Shown here piece after piece: positions 48,156-61,500 of a stretch of DNA of 64,000 nt (its first letter is position 1; each line of letters opens with the position of its first letter). The notes under the pieces were generated by a model. The model was not told the origin of the DNA, did no database searches, and saw only the letters and a program-made list of their open reading frames with translations. Made by a program: the position numbers and the translations under genes. The stretch is from Rallus limicola (taxonomy: Eukaryota > Chordata > Aves > Gruiformes > Rallidae): positions 15,195,501 to 15,259,500 of the forward strand of contig JAKCOZ010000007.1 in NCBI GenBank assembly GCA_022605955.1, given 5' to 3'.

Positions 48156-51100
48156 AAAATCAAGCAATTGTGTTTAAGAAGAAGCCAGGACAGAGCTCAT
48201 CCCAGGCCATGTACACCTTGTACAACCTGTAACATCTTTGTCTCCTAATCCTGGACTGTTGATGGGGGCACAATAATTTCCCTCAGTGCCACCTTATGAG
48301 ACTGCCATATCAATAGGCTTTTGCATAACCCTTCCACTATCTGTGGCATTTTTGAAAAAAAGAAACAAACCCCACCCATATTTAAATATATATATATTTC
48401 TGCAATTTAAACTATCTAAAACTTGCAGACTGCAGAGGTCCCCAAAGATCTTTTTGACCATTAGTTTTGACCAATCTAATGTTTTGAAGCCACTCATGTA
48501 TTCTGCTTACTCAAAAAATTTTCCACATTTGGCTATAAGCAAATAGACATTGACTACAAAAAACCTGATAAAACCTCTGAGGTTATTGCATGGGCTCATA
48601 CTGGGGAAAAAGGCAATGCTCAGTTGAAAGTTAGGCAGCGATCTTCTGACTAGTCATCAGAGCATGAAAGATGTACATCATGAAGTTTCAGACCAAACGG
48701 AAGCGCTACTTAGCTCCAAGGATTGTGTGTGGGCTGTATAAATGCTAGTCCTGAACCTGCTGTTAGTGATTGATATGCCCTCTATACTCATTTGCTTTTC
48801 CTGCCTGCTTATCGCTTCCAGGTCAGGTAGCAATCTAAAATTTGCAGCGAAGAAGCCTGAAATACCTGCAACTTTCCAGGCACCATAATCTTCACAGTCT
48901 AAGTATGCAAGGTCACTCATGTCTACCAAAGTGCATCAGTGAAGTCACCAAGTAAAAACTACTGCTGTATGACAGCAGTGCACAGAGGTTTCTGTTGCAA
49001 TACTGCAATCTGAGAAAGATTGCTGAGGTAATATTACTAAAGGGGTCAGCATGATAAAGTGCTGGGCTTGACCTCTCTGAGCACTATACTATCAAATTCT
49101 GAATTCCTGTTACATTTTGGTTTGTTTAAAGCCAAATTCAAAACTGCAACCAAATATGTATTGCCCAAATGGCTATTACCATCTACAGGAGAAAAACTTA
49201 AAAACACAGATGTCTTGACAATACAGCTAGCATTTTTTTGTTAAATGCAAGTAGGTTTTCAGTGCTTTTACCCCCTTTTTCCTCCTCCTAACTGTGGTAG
49301 AACTGGCAGTAGTTTTACCCTTTCCAGGTGCTGAGTTTTGAGGCTAATATCTAGCACACTTTGCAAATCACTTGTAAATTTCTTATTTCAGGGAAATATG
49401 CTGTCATCAGAATAGAGATGGTGACTCAAAATTAGAGAATTAAATGTTATTCAGCAAAGGGAGGCTCAAAAGCTGAAGGTCAGTGATGTAGATAGCTTTT
49501 CAGTGAGGCACAAGCTGCATGATTCACCAGTCTTCCATTTGCCAAGGTAGCACAGCTTACCCACAGAGCAGCTCATCAACAATCTGACTGATGTCCTTGC
49601 AAAGCACCAAGCACAGAGTTAATACTGAGGTGGCATGAATTCTCCCCTATTTCTTTTAATGAAAACAGCCTGTGATTTTATCAGGGGGATGATTCCTCTC
49701 AACCTACTGGCATTTTGGTTTGCACAGACATGCAGTTCCTTCCCTTCCAGCACCGACTCATACTAGAAGGAAACTTAGATAAAGGTGAAATGAGACTGTA
49801 TGCTGTGCATTTATAAGCTGATCTATTTTAACGTCTTAGCCACCTAAACAAATGGGTTAATATGGCCTTAATATGAAATTAAATACACAATCACAGTCAC
49901 ACAATTAATCACATTAGTCACTGTGACCTTATTTTGCCATGGGAATTACTTGCATAGGAAGCAATGACTCTACTGATGACTTTAGAATTTATTAAACATG
50001 AGCAACTTTTCCTGTTTACATGCTACTTACTGATCTTTCTGTTTAGCCTTTTGAGCCCCCTGTGCCTTCACTAAGCAGTCTGAAACATAATTATTCTGAA
50101 CTGAAGGAAAAACAGAAGACAGAAACAATGACCAAAGATAATTTAAGATCTTACTCATCATTTGTCAGTGTCTTCATCAGTATTGCAATACTCTGCATAT
50201 TAGAGTAACAGACATTAAATTTCTTATTAAAAGTGTTATTTAATTTACCAAATTGTCTTAATTTCAAAGTGAATATATTTCTTTGTTTATGCCACAGATC
50301 ATTTGAGTTTGGTAAACAGGCTGCAGTTCACGTTTTGCAGCAGGAAGATTTTTGTATCTTTATTTATCAATTGCTTAAGAACACAAATCGCATAATTCAC
50401 AAAAGGATTAATTAATGCAAAATTTACCAAATCATTTCAGGAAATTAATAGCTAGCAGGTCTTCTCCCTTCCTGCCCATCTTTTAGCTGGGGGAATCCAA
50501 GGAATTGATCAAGACTATGTTCTTGACCTTGATAAGCCATATTCTATAAAGAGTGGCATAGAAAGACCAAACCTTGAAAGTATCACCACGTCACACTTTT
50601 CCCCATCGTGTGCTGGTGGTTATGTGACATTGCCTTTTTCAAATCAGAATCTTGTTTTTGCACTGTACTGGTTCCTAGAATGCTAAAGAATATTCCCCAA
50701 TTTGTCCTTCCCTAGACTGTAGGATAATAATATATATTGTCTCATAAGACAAAACAAAAGAGATAATTAGATAGAAAAAAATGGTTGGTTTATTATCTTC
50801 TAGAAATTATTTACTTTTTTTAATATGCCATTCTTCATTGTAAATATATACAATGCACAGAAGAAATATTCTTCCCTACATTTAATCTCTTGTGATATAT
50901 AGTATAATTAGAGTTGCACTGTTAATATGCCACAGAATTAATCACATATGCAACATGCATTAGCAATGAAATTATTCATACTAGAAGCTGAAAACCTTTA
51001 TCTACTGCAAAACCAGCATTTTCATCCCAGACATATTGGTGGAAGAACAATGCCAGCAGGATGTAGAAATGGAAAACAAATAAAATTTGTGCCACAAATC

Positions 51101-52599
51101 TGAAGATGTTTAAAAAAGCATATATAATTACAACTGTATCCAAAATTTGATATCAGATACACTGGTTTATATAAGGAGAAATCTGATGAGAGCTAATGAC
51201 ATTACTTCTGCTTCAATTCATTGTAAACCACAGCATAATTTCCTCCCCCCAGAAAAAAAATCTGTATGTCTTAGAAGCCTTGTTGAGATCTCTGTAAACT
51301 AATAACCTCCTCTAAACAAAAATCCAGGAGGGGTTTGATAGATCATAGAACTCAAAGTAGTGTTTGTTACAGTTTTTACGAATGTTGCCTATCTGGAATA
51401 GAGTTCTAAATGAAGGGATAAGGCTCCTATTACTATGTGCAAGCTGGCATATAAGTATGTGCCATGACATGTTGTAGGGTCCTTCTTCCACAGGCATCCA
51501 GAAGGGTGAACTGCTGGTGATCCAGGTTAGACGTAGCACATGGATGTTGCTGTGACATGCCCTGCTTGACAGAGTCTGGGGCAAGACGACCGTCTAACAA
51601 GCTGGTGTTGAAGAAGTGGGCTGATGTCTGATTTGATTAAAATCCAAGAACTTTTACTGTTCCTACCTGAGAAGATCTCCCACCTTCTTCCATACCCATA
51701 TTCACTAATCACGTGTGTTCATCCACCTCAATGATTCATCTACATGACCTATCAGCTGAATGATGGCTGATCTCTTCTCACAGGTGCCATTATTTAAAGC
51801 CGCTCCAGCTCAAACACTAGACAAAACCGGTTTTTGACTGGATGTGACAGGAAAATCTGTGATGGAGGACATGGCTCTGTTGCCTACATTCAGTTGTCTG
51901 CCTAGTGGAACTTGACAAGCTCTGGAATGGTATCCTACCTGCTGCTAGCCCAGAAGGCACAGGTATCTCTGGGGTCTGGTGTCACCATGGCCAGCCCAAA
52001 TAAGACTGTTGGATAGGCAGCATAGTGCTATGTAAGCATGATGTTTCTTGTGTGCAGGCAGAAGATTTGAACTGGTCCTGTTAATGAAGACATTGGATGT
52101 GGTCCCTCCCAAACCCTGTTTAATTAATTTCCTGGTAAGACAGCAGATACAATCAAGAAAGTTTCTAAATAAAAGTTTCCAAATCTTCCTACAGACCCTG
52201 CAGCCTTTGAATCCATGTCCCTATTTATACACATTTCTGCATCAGAACTGATCCTTGGTTGAGAAAGACTTGAACTAGCTTGTCTTGAGGCAGGAATTGA
52301 TCAAGGCACATGAATCTTAAGAGATATCTAAAATAAATATAGTTTATAACCCTATGTGTTTGCTTATAGCAGCTCTGCGGAAAGCTTTAAATACCTTCAA
52401 ATGTTAATAGCAATTTCTCCTTTCTACCTTTGAAGTCAGAGTATCCAGATTAATGTATCACAGTATAATCCTCCCCCCACTGCCCCAAGCTTCTCAGATA
52501 GAACAGTTGCTATCAATTTAGTATCTTGACAAGAAACAGGTAAGTCCTGTGTGACATACAATAAGGGATTTGTCATGAATCAGACTATATGCAGCTGAG

Positions 52600-52770
52600 A
52601 ATAAAAAAGTCTTTTTAAACTTTTAGTAATTCATTTAAAATTAAATGTCTTTAATTTAGGGCAATTATGCAAATATTGCTTCAATGAATGAAGGCCATGT
52701 TATGTTTAGTGTATTCTGTTAATGCAAGCCTCACTCAGTTTTTGTCTGATATGATTGAGGCTGTCACTTA
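52600..52770. promoter_or_regulatory. Candidate regulatory block with an octamer site
   Basis: A perfect ATGCAAAT octamer (the POU/Oct consensus) occurs at 52667-52674 beside ATTA-type motifs (AAATTAAATG, TTTAATTTAGG). The block looks less random than its surroundings, but an isolated octamer is expected by chance at this scale. No conservation data are available. Confidence 0.15.
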
Positions 52771-52959
52771 GAAGATAGTATTCAATAAAACCAGTGTATT
52801 TATACAGAATGCTAAGTATATTCCAGTACCTGGTGAAGCTAGAAGTAAAAAGTATGAAAAGGGGTAAGTTTTCAAATCCAGTTCAACCTAAAAAAAGAAC
52901 AGTTGTGGGGTTATTTTCCTAAAGTATCCTCTTTTGGTTTTGTAGAAAAGTTTAATTTT

Positions 52960-52974
52960 AAAAAAAAAAGGGGG
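52960..52974. repeat. A/G homopolymer junction
   Basis: A run of ten A followed by five G. Confidence 0.8.
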
Positions 52975-54781
52975 CTGAGGAAATTATTGTGCATGTATGC
53001 TTTTCATGGTTTTCCTTTAAGCATCATCAATACATCTTAATCTTTTTTTGTTATATTTTTCTGTTTTACTTACCTGTCATTCATTATTTATTAATTATTT
53101 ATTATATCACTCCTGACATCTCCATTGCTGTTGTAATGGGACTTTTCTAGAGCCTTCTGTCACTTTTGCCTAATTGGAGAATTTTTCATCACTTCAAACT
53201 AGTTGTCTGAGGTTGAGGAAACATCCCTCTTCATGTTCATGGCTTAATATATTGCACCAAAATGTGCCGGTTATTTTATAATCAACGTAAAAAACACAAG
53301 TGGCTTTCAGGTGGCTTTGAATTTGAAAAATACTGCATACTGCCCTGGGTCTATAAATGGGACCCAATCAAAAACCAAGCATTTAATTCTTGGATAGAAA
53401 AAAACATCTAGAAAGATGGCTAGGCAGGTTAGAGAGGAAAAGGCAGGCAACAGTCCAAGAAGATATATGGTACAGCTTTTGTCCTGTCTTAAAAGTACTG
53501 TCACCTTTTTTCTGTGTAGTCACTTTATCTTTTAGAAGTCAGTAACAAGGAATAATGAAAATGTGTTTGTATCCCCATCATTCGTTATCTCCATGTTTTT
53601 TCCTGGCTGTACTTAGGTACCTTTGCTTTTTTAAGGGAATTCACAGGAAAAACTATAAATTAGTTTGAACTGGTTCACAGTTGATCTTCAGTTTGCTCCC
53701 TCATCCTGACCACACTCTTCAACAGACTGAGATGAGCAAAGCATGGTCTGAGCATCTGCTGGAAATACAAGTACCCTCTGGGCACCATGTCAGCTTAAAA
53801 TCCCGAGGGATGAAAACTGGCATGATGTAAACCACATCATAAAACTGTTGCAAATCTAATCAGAAAATGACATTCTGGAAACACACTGCAGGAGAAAGGC
53901 CGATTTACTGTAATCAAGAAAATTAGTGTATTAGGGGGAAAAAAACCCGACCCCTTTATCTTTGAAGAGCACATTCAGTTCGCGGGAAGAACAGCGAGAT
54001 AGGCTGGGAGAGCATTCAGCAGTACAAGCACAGGAAAATAAGCCTTCTACATAAGAACATGTTCACATTGACCCAAAAAGTGTATGCTTGATATATGAAA
54101 TGCAGCCGGGGTAGAACAGCAGGGAATGGGAGGAGAAAATGGATATTTTCTCAGAATCAGAATTACTGATTCTCTGTTCATATTGTCTTGCCCCCAAAGA
54201 TGGGGAGATGGCAGTGGGACTGACTAGGTGGCTGCTGTGAAAGTTAGAGGGAGTCAGATTAACGCTTGGCTCTGCTGGTAGCACAACTTTTATGGCCTTG
54301 CCCAAAGCAGAGACCAAACCCCTCATTCAGGAGAGAAGTACTGCATTACAGCCAGAGGAAACCTTTTTCCTTGGTTACTTGTGCATCTACATCATCTTAT
54401 GGGATGCAATTTTAAGCATAAATCCTACTCCGGGTGCCATTGCTCCTAAATCTGCTCTTTTGACAGGCTGACAGCACATGTGTAGACCAGCCTTGTTCTA
54501 ACTACAGAAAGAATTTTCAGGAGAGAAACAAAGCACTTTTAAAAAACTCTGACTAGTTGGAATGTAAAGTTAGACTATATACAGAAACCACATGAGATCC
54601 GCAGAATTGTGAAGAGGGTTGCTTCTATGTAAAAAAAAAGAACCCACAGATAATCTTTATCTTAGATTATTTTTATAGGGAGTCAGGTATTTTCAAAGCA
54701 TCATGGAAGCTTTTAAGCTGGTGAAACTCTGGCTTCTGAAAACAAGTTAATTCTCTTTGACCTCCTCTCCAATTCTGTAGG

Positions 54782-54799
54782 AAAAAAAAAAAAAAAAAA
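54782..54799. repeat. A18 homopolymer
   Basis: An uninterrupted run of 18 A; no retrogene with target duplications seen beside it. Confidence 0.9.
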
Positions 54800-57002
54800 G
54801 AAGATGACTTTTGGTAGTATATTGTGTTTGGCCACAGCCAGCGTTATTATATAGAGGGTTATAACACCATAGCAGGTGGACATGGGGATACTGAGCTGGG
54901 AGAAACACATAAAAATGCCATAATGAATGAACCAAAACAATGACCAATTAAGTTGGTTTTTTTTTAAGTCCTTTCAATCTGTCCTTTGTATTCATGCTTT
55001 GTATTGAAAGATTCTATTTAACTGTCAGTATGGGACAAGGTATTCTATTAATACAATTTTAATGCCATCCTTAGATATTACCATATCTAGTATATTAAGG
55101 AATCATGTTAGTGTCCCATTCATAACCATGGACATGAATTGTACACCAAATGAGTCTCCCTAGAGCAATGGTTTTGGTATTGCATGGCCAAGTTTGTTAA
55201 ATATAGCAATAGATGCTGGATTACACTTCAGTGGCAAACACATTCATTGCAGTCACAGTTACCGCGGTTAAATAACTGGTGAATCCTACACTTGAGAGTA
55301 AATTCTTGGGTTTGGTTTGTTAGAGTGATTTTTCATGTTAATCAGATGCATTAATGTTCATCAAGAGACCTATGTACCCTTCAAAGCCTGCAGTTAAATG
55401 CACGCAGCTTTTCACAGAAATGCTGAAAGGCAGCCTTGGTTTACTGGCATTTCCCCAGAAAAATTACATGTGGCCCCTCGTATTGTTCACGTCCTTCATT
55501 TCTGCTGTGACCAGAGACAAAAGTGGGGTCGTTGCTCTTACATTTCACAAGAACAGTTGCAAGCCCACAGTTCTGTTCATGCCAGATCACCTCTACTCTG
55601 GAAAAGTAAAACTGTGTAAACAGTTGTAGCATCAGCTCTCACATTTGTGTCCAAGTCTGGTTTTGTCACTTGCCATTTGTCACTTGTCCTTGCTTTCCCA
55701 AAGAAGTCTTCTCCTCCCCAAGTGCCACTGAAAGGTTTCTGAGAGACTTACAACCTGAATTTCCTGCTAGGTAAAAATCCTTTTGGGCAGATACATATGA
55801 TGCTGCAAAATGTAACGTGTGTGGGGAACATATTAGACACATGTTCCAGAAGATCCTAGAAATGGCAGCTGCTCATCTAGACATTTCCCCACCCTATAAA
55901 GACACCCTTGTTTTTCAGTGTTTGGGTAACTTCTTTATTAAGAGACGAAAGCTGATCAATAAAGTAGTTCAGATGTTTTAAATTAGCAATATGGGGGAAT
56001 CAGACAGCTTGTGAGCTGAAACTCTTTCCAGCTATTGTAGTCATACGTGCTTAGGCTTTTATTAATTTAGGTAGTTTTGTAATTTGTGAAAAATGTCTGA
56101 GAAACAGAAAAACAGCTGTGGCTATAAGCAGAGGATTCTGGGTAATAATTAATAGAGCTATTATTTAGGGTTGAGAGTACTCAACAACTGAATAGATCTG
56201 AATCTGTAAAACATGAATTCAATTAATATCTTTGTCTTATGTTTTGGCCATGTTCAAGTGGGTTGAGCAGAGCAAAAGGCACAGCAGATCTCTTTATTTT
56301 TCTAGTCAAAGCACTTATTTTACGGGCAGCTGCTCTAATTAAGGATGTCTGAGTAAATGTAGTTTTCATGCTTTGTTAAAAGAAAATGTTTTCTTAATGC
56401 TACATTTGGATTTGTAATGCCTACATACAATGGTGCAGATGGGTGAGTCCTCCGGCACCAAAACCCGAGGTTTTCTGCAGTGATTCAGCTGTCCTGAGCT
56501 GTCAATACCCAGCTGTGGAGAGGCAGGGTTTGGCTGCTGTCAGATAGTTTAAAGGGGTAGGGGGTTCCCAGCAGTTTTAGGGTTCTCACTTAGGCAGGCG
56601 TTGCCCTCAGGAGGAGAGGGATGTGCTCCAGCTCCTCAAGCTGCTCTCCATTAAGAGTCAAGGGTAGAGAATGATAAGAAAGTTTCTTTTATAACTTCTG
56701 CAGAACTGGGCTTTCAGCTGGGTTTCCAAGGGACACTGGAACTTCTGAAGGAATGCTTTCCCTGCATTTTGAGTGAGTTCTCAAACCCTAGAGATGGAGG
56801 GCAGTTGAAGTAGAATTTACATGTGTCCTGAATGATGACTGTATGGGGCTTATTTGTGCTATGTGGCATATAACATGGAAACTAAAATTAGTCACTAATA
56901 AGTTACACAAAAACCTTCTTTAGCTAAATCCCTGTCAGATGGAAACACAGAAATGAACCTGGAATTCCACTTCTTTCAGGCTAATAGCCGAAAGGCATTT
57001 CA

Positions 57003-57269
57003 TCAGATAGAAGTTTCAGATCTATTGCTCTGATAATATATAATTACAGGCTGACTAGGAATTTTCTTCTCTTTTTCCTCATCATCTTTGTTTTCAGACT
57101 TGGTCTTAACCATTTTCAGAGGATAAGCCTCCTCTGTAATTGTCTCAGCTCCAACACAGCTGAAACTTAATCCTTGTTTGCTTCCACAGCTGCAGTTTTC
57201 TTTCAGAACTGATTTTGTGTTTATGGAACACCAAGGACCGCAATTTTCTAGTGTGTTTTGTGTTGTCAT
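57003..57269 (-). other. 88-codon open frame with coding-like composition, unidentified
   Basis: On the minus strand an ATG in fair context (AACAATGAC) opens a frame of 88 codons ending in TGA. The peptide is mixed and not low in complexity. It has cysteines in the first half (CGPWCS near residues 10-15, CSCGS near 27-31, SCVG near 37-40) and a charged stretch SENKDDEEKEKK near residues 58-69. No domain is recognised, and the A-run just upstream is not a splice acceptor. It could be a small gene, part of a retrocopy, or chance. Confidence 0.18.
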
Positions 57270-57432
57270 TGTTTTCCTGCTTTTTTTTTTTTTAATCAGG
57301 TTTTACTTCTGCTCATCATGTTCTTAACTCAGGGGAAAAAAGTGGATAAAGCCAGTGATATTTTTGGTGATAAACCAAAGGTTTTAATTTCCCAATTAAA
57401 TGCTATGGGGATTGAGTAGTCCAATCAAATTG

Positions 57433-58550
57433 TCATAGAATCATAGCACTGTCTGGGTTGGAAGAGACCTCTAAGATCATCTAGTTCCAATCCCCCTGCC
57501 ATAGGCAGGGATACCCTCCACTAGACCGGGTTACCTAAAGCCCCATCAACCTGGCCTTGAACACTGCCAAGGAGGGGGCAGCCACAGCTTCTCTGGGCAG
57601 CCTGTGCCAGGGTCTCACTGCCCTGACAGGGAAGGATTTCTTCCTCGTATCTAATCTAAATCTTCTCTCCTTCAGTTTAAGACCACCCCCTCCTTGTCCT
57701 ATCACTACATACCCTTGTAAACAGTCCCTTGTAGGCTCCTTCCTTGACCTGTTGGTCATGGTGGTTTTGTTGCAGGTTATGGTTGGCTTTCTGTGCTGCA
57801 AATGCGCACTGCTGTCATGTTGAGTTTTACATCAGTCAACACTGTCAAGTCCTTCTCCTCAGAGCTGCTCTCAATCCATTCTCCACCCAGCCCGTAGTTG
57901 TGCTTGGGATTGCCCTGACCCATGTGCATGACCTTGCACTTGGTCTTGTTGCACTTCATGTGGTTCATATGGGTCCACCTCTTAAGCCTGTCAAGGTTCC
58001 TCTGGAGAACATCTCTTCCCTCCAGCATTCCGACCATACCGCACAGCTTGATGTCATCAGCAAACTTGCTGAGGGTGTATTCAATTGCATTGTACATGTC
58101 TGAAAAAGATGTTAAATAGTGCCAGTGTCCCTGGTCAGGTGGCCTGTAGCAGATCCCCACTATAATGTCTCTTGTCCCTGTGCTCCCTTTAACCTTGAAC
58201 CATAAGCTCTTGGTCAGTTCCTCATCTACTCTCAGTTGGACATTGATGTAGAGGACAATGCACAACCCCTATTCTGTCTCCCCTGCTTGTCATAGGATGA
58301 AAGGAGTCCTTCCTAAAGACCCCGTGTCCTTAAATTCCAACAAAGTAATAGAAGCCATCCCACCACATCTCCATGATGCCAATCAGATCACAGCCCAACA
58401 GGCATGCACATATCTCCAATTCCTCTTGATTATTCCCCATGCTATGTGCATTTGCATAGAACCATTTCAGTTGAGCACCTGATGGAGATGACTTGGGATT
58501 TTTTGGGCCCCTCATGAAGGATCTTGGGACTTGTATTTGTTGCACATTGA
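57433..58550 (-). mobile_element. CR1 LINE with two internal deletions
   Basis: A minus-strand CR1 of about 1.1 kb that keeps pieces from the ORF2 endonuclease to the 3' tail. From high to low coordinates: the endonuclease N-terminus (ANAHSMGNNQEELEI then LIGIMEMWWDG, 58330-58500); a later endonuclease piece (KSLWFKVKG, IVGICYRPPDQ, about 58130-58215); then directly the RT motif C region (LSKFADD, about 58050-58075) and the following GNPKHNYGLGGEWIESS block; then the C-terminal GRFRLDTRKK and PREAVAAPSLAVFKARL; and the 3' end TCATAGAATCATAG. Two segments are missing: between PPDQ and FADD (near 58090-58130, probably over 1 kb by family layout) and near 57730-57790. A frameshift separates the first piece from the second. 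It is inactive. Confidence 0.94.
57777..58265 (-). pseudogene. Chimeric CR1 ORF2 frame: endonuclease joined to RT
   Basis: A 162-codon open frame within the CR1 copy. Residues 1-45 match the C-terminal part of the apurinic-type endonuclease, up to GICYRPPDQ. Residues from about 59 on match the RT palm, with the catalytic FADD at residues 68-71, followed by the RT thumb-side sequence. The endonuclease end, the linker and most of the RT fingers and palm are gone, so no activity is expected. The deletion happens to preserve the frame. The last residues run off into the second deletion junction. Confidence 0.8.
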
Positions 58551-61500
58551 TTAAGGTTGAGATTGATTTTTCTGGTTTTTGGCATTTGGACTTATGAGGA
58601 GTACAAGTTGCATAACTAATCCCTGTAATAAACAGGCCACTAAATGTTACAGACTTCTTGAAAGCTAGCTGCCCTTAAGCATTTCCGATTAGCTAGCCCC
58701 ACATGGGATTGATGTGCCATTTTCTGAAGAATCAATCACCAATATTAAGAGTAGGACATTGAAGCACAGTGATTCCAGGGATTGAGTAGAGGTGAAATAT
58801 AGATATGATTAGTGGTTAGCAGTTCCAGTTTTGATGTTTGGGTTCTTTTAACTCAACTGATACTCGGTCCACTAGCGTACAAGTCAGACTCTTTCTGACA
58901 GACCATCCTGAACTCAGTTCATGTAGGCAGGCATATCATCAAGCATCTCTTATGGCACTTAGCTCTCCTGCCAGGTATCAAAAGTGATGAGGTAAAGAAT
59001 CTTTTTAATATAAATTTAGAAAATGCAGAACTTTAAAAAGTTTTGGGGATAAAAACCATTGTTATTTTCTTTGAATAAAATGTTCTTCCATGGATGAGGA
59101 CAAAATATTTTCAGTATTTCATGTCTCAGTGGTTAAACTACTTGCAGTTTCTAGGAGATACACATAACTGGTCTGCTCAGGTCGACAAAACTGGGAAGGA
59201 TAATGACAGTTTAAAGAAATATAAAAAAGATATAAAGGACTGAAATGCACATAGAAATACACATAATTCTTCATGTTTTTTGATAAATGCTAGAAATCTC
59301 ATACCTTATATAACTGAGAAAGGGACTTTGGATATATAATCAGCTGCACATAAATAATTTGCTGCTAAAAGTCCTCTCTGGAGTAAAATCTTAGAGATAT
59401 GTTTTTGATCATTTCCATGAACAGACTATTACAGGTGGGTGAAATCATTCTTTCTCAAACTTGGATTTGTTCCCACATGAAAGGCTTTTCTTTAACCATG
59501 ATGTAACATGGATCCATCAAAAAAATGTTCGCCTTTTAAAAGCAATGTAATTTAATTTTCTTTTTTAGGTGGTAAAATATTACCAGGATCAATCTAACAA
59601 TGCACCATGAAATTTCTGGCCTGTCCCTAGTCTTAAAAATAAGCTTAAACATAAAATATTAACTTGTGGAAGTAGAGTGGAAGCATAAGATATTATCATG
59701 GAACAATATTTCATTCAGATAATAAAGAATGCTGCCTTCAGTGCCATTGGTTTGATAAATCATAAACTGGATATGTTCTAAAGAATGATAAAATCAACTC
59801 ACATTACTGATGTAGAAAATGCAGAGCATGACATATATAGAGATGTGCTTTCCAGCCATTTCACTCATGACCCCTCTTAAATAAAGTGTGTTAAAAAGTT
59901 TACAGTCTCACAGCTTCGTGTCTCCTTTGTAGACACAAAAAGCAGTGCTCCAGGTCAGAATTTCAGAAGTGCTCAACTTTGCTCTTCACCTAGCAAAGTT
60001 TCACACGTAAAGATCTGAAAAGTATCAAAGACATAATAAAGAAAAAAAATGCAGAAAGAATTAAATGCCAGAATAAATTAAAATACAGTTAAGGGAGAAT
60101 CTACTCATCTTTCTGTAGTGCTCACTCTTCCATGCTGCTCTGTGGTGTCCTAAGCTGCCTCTTCATTGATTTTGATTTGCAGTGCATAAAATATGATGGT
60201 AAAAAAAAACCCTTTCTTGATCAAACTCGAAGTTATCAGCAATGAAATAATTGTTACGTATGTCTAGAGTTAAAGCACTCATCTGGGGTGGGACATCTTA
60301 ACTACCCTAAGCTCAGTTTTACAGTGGTGCCTGTCCCAGTCTTTCATCATTTTTTTTTCCTATTAGTTGGTTTTGTCAGTAACAGAAATTATTCAGATAT
60401 CCTCAAGATTTACAAATTAATTTTACTTTTTTTTTCTTCTATGTGATTTCCCCTGCAGTTACAAAGCAGTTTACTGAAGTATTCTTGTGAACTTTTCCTA
60501 AACAATTGTCACTCTGAATAGCTCGTAGCATAGCAACCCAGATTAATAACCCCCAATCCAGAACTGTTTAAAGAGAAGAACCCCAAAAGTGCTGTATATC
60601 CTCTACTGAGATTGAAAGACCATAGCAAAATCACTCTGAAATTAACTTTTTTTCAGTGTTTTAGGACCTTTCATTATAAAGGCTGTGGGGTTTTTTATTG
60701 CACTGTCCAAATTTCAAATGACCATGACCATTGTTCTCAAATAATACCTTATTTTACGGTTACTGTTTCACTTGCTTCCTCCTCCATATTTCTATAGCAC
60801 CAAACAAATGGATCATCAGCAATCTATTTGTGTAAGGAAAGACAGATACAATTCAAAGCACAGAGGTAAAACAAAATGCAAAATAAAGACACCTTCATGA
60901 CCTTTAAAACTCTACTTGGGAGCATAACTGAAATTTCCTGTTTCAGTTCGCCACACAGACGTGTTAACTGAGATGTGTTTGTTCTAAAGGGTGAACAGTC
61001 AGATTTTTTATTTGTTCTGCTGAAAAGAACTATTTACCAAGGAGAAAAATGAACTTCTCTTGAAGTCAGAACTGAGTATGTAATATTCAACCTGTAAAAA
61101 CTCATAGTAGTCACTAATCTAGCAGAAATGCAAGGAAGTAATACTGCACTGTGCAATAAGTGTACCTATCTGTGTAAGGAGTGCATGAGTGATTAAGCAA
61201 GCATTATAGACAGATCTGAACAATTGATTTTAATCAGTCACTCAGGCCACGTGCCAACAGTCAGAAGATAGATGCATATATATTACCTCTGCAGTTATCA
61301 AACTCGTTTCTAGATTTAGGGTGGTTTTGTTGTTTTGTTGTTGGTTTGTTGTTTTTTTTTTCAAATCAGGGCTGTGTGTATGAATTATGAACGTGAGCAC
61401 AAGAGCTGGGTGAAATCCAGGGGTTTACACCTGCTGAGATGTTTGGTTTGTTGACTAGGAGCTGAAAACTGAAATACGCTGTCAATCTGCAATGGAGCTA

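Larger units (their letters stand above)
48156..57432. other. Long unique AT-rich stretch, no gene assigned
   Basis: No interspersed repeat recognised over about 9.3 kb. Two low-confidence items are listed separately: an octamer-containing block near 52600-52770 and an 88-codon minus-strand frame at 57003-57269. Simple runs lie at 52960-52974, 54782-54799 and 57281-57293. Confidence 0.4.
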
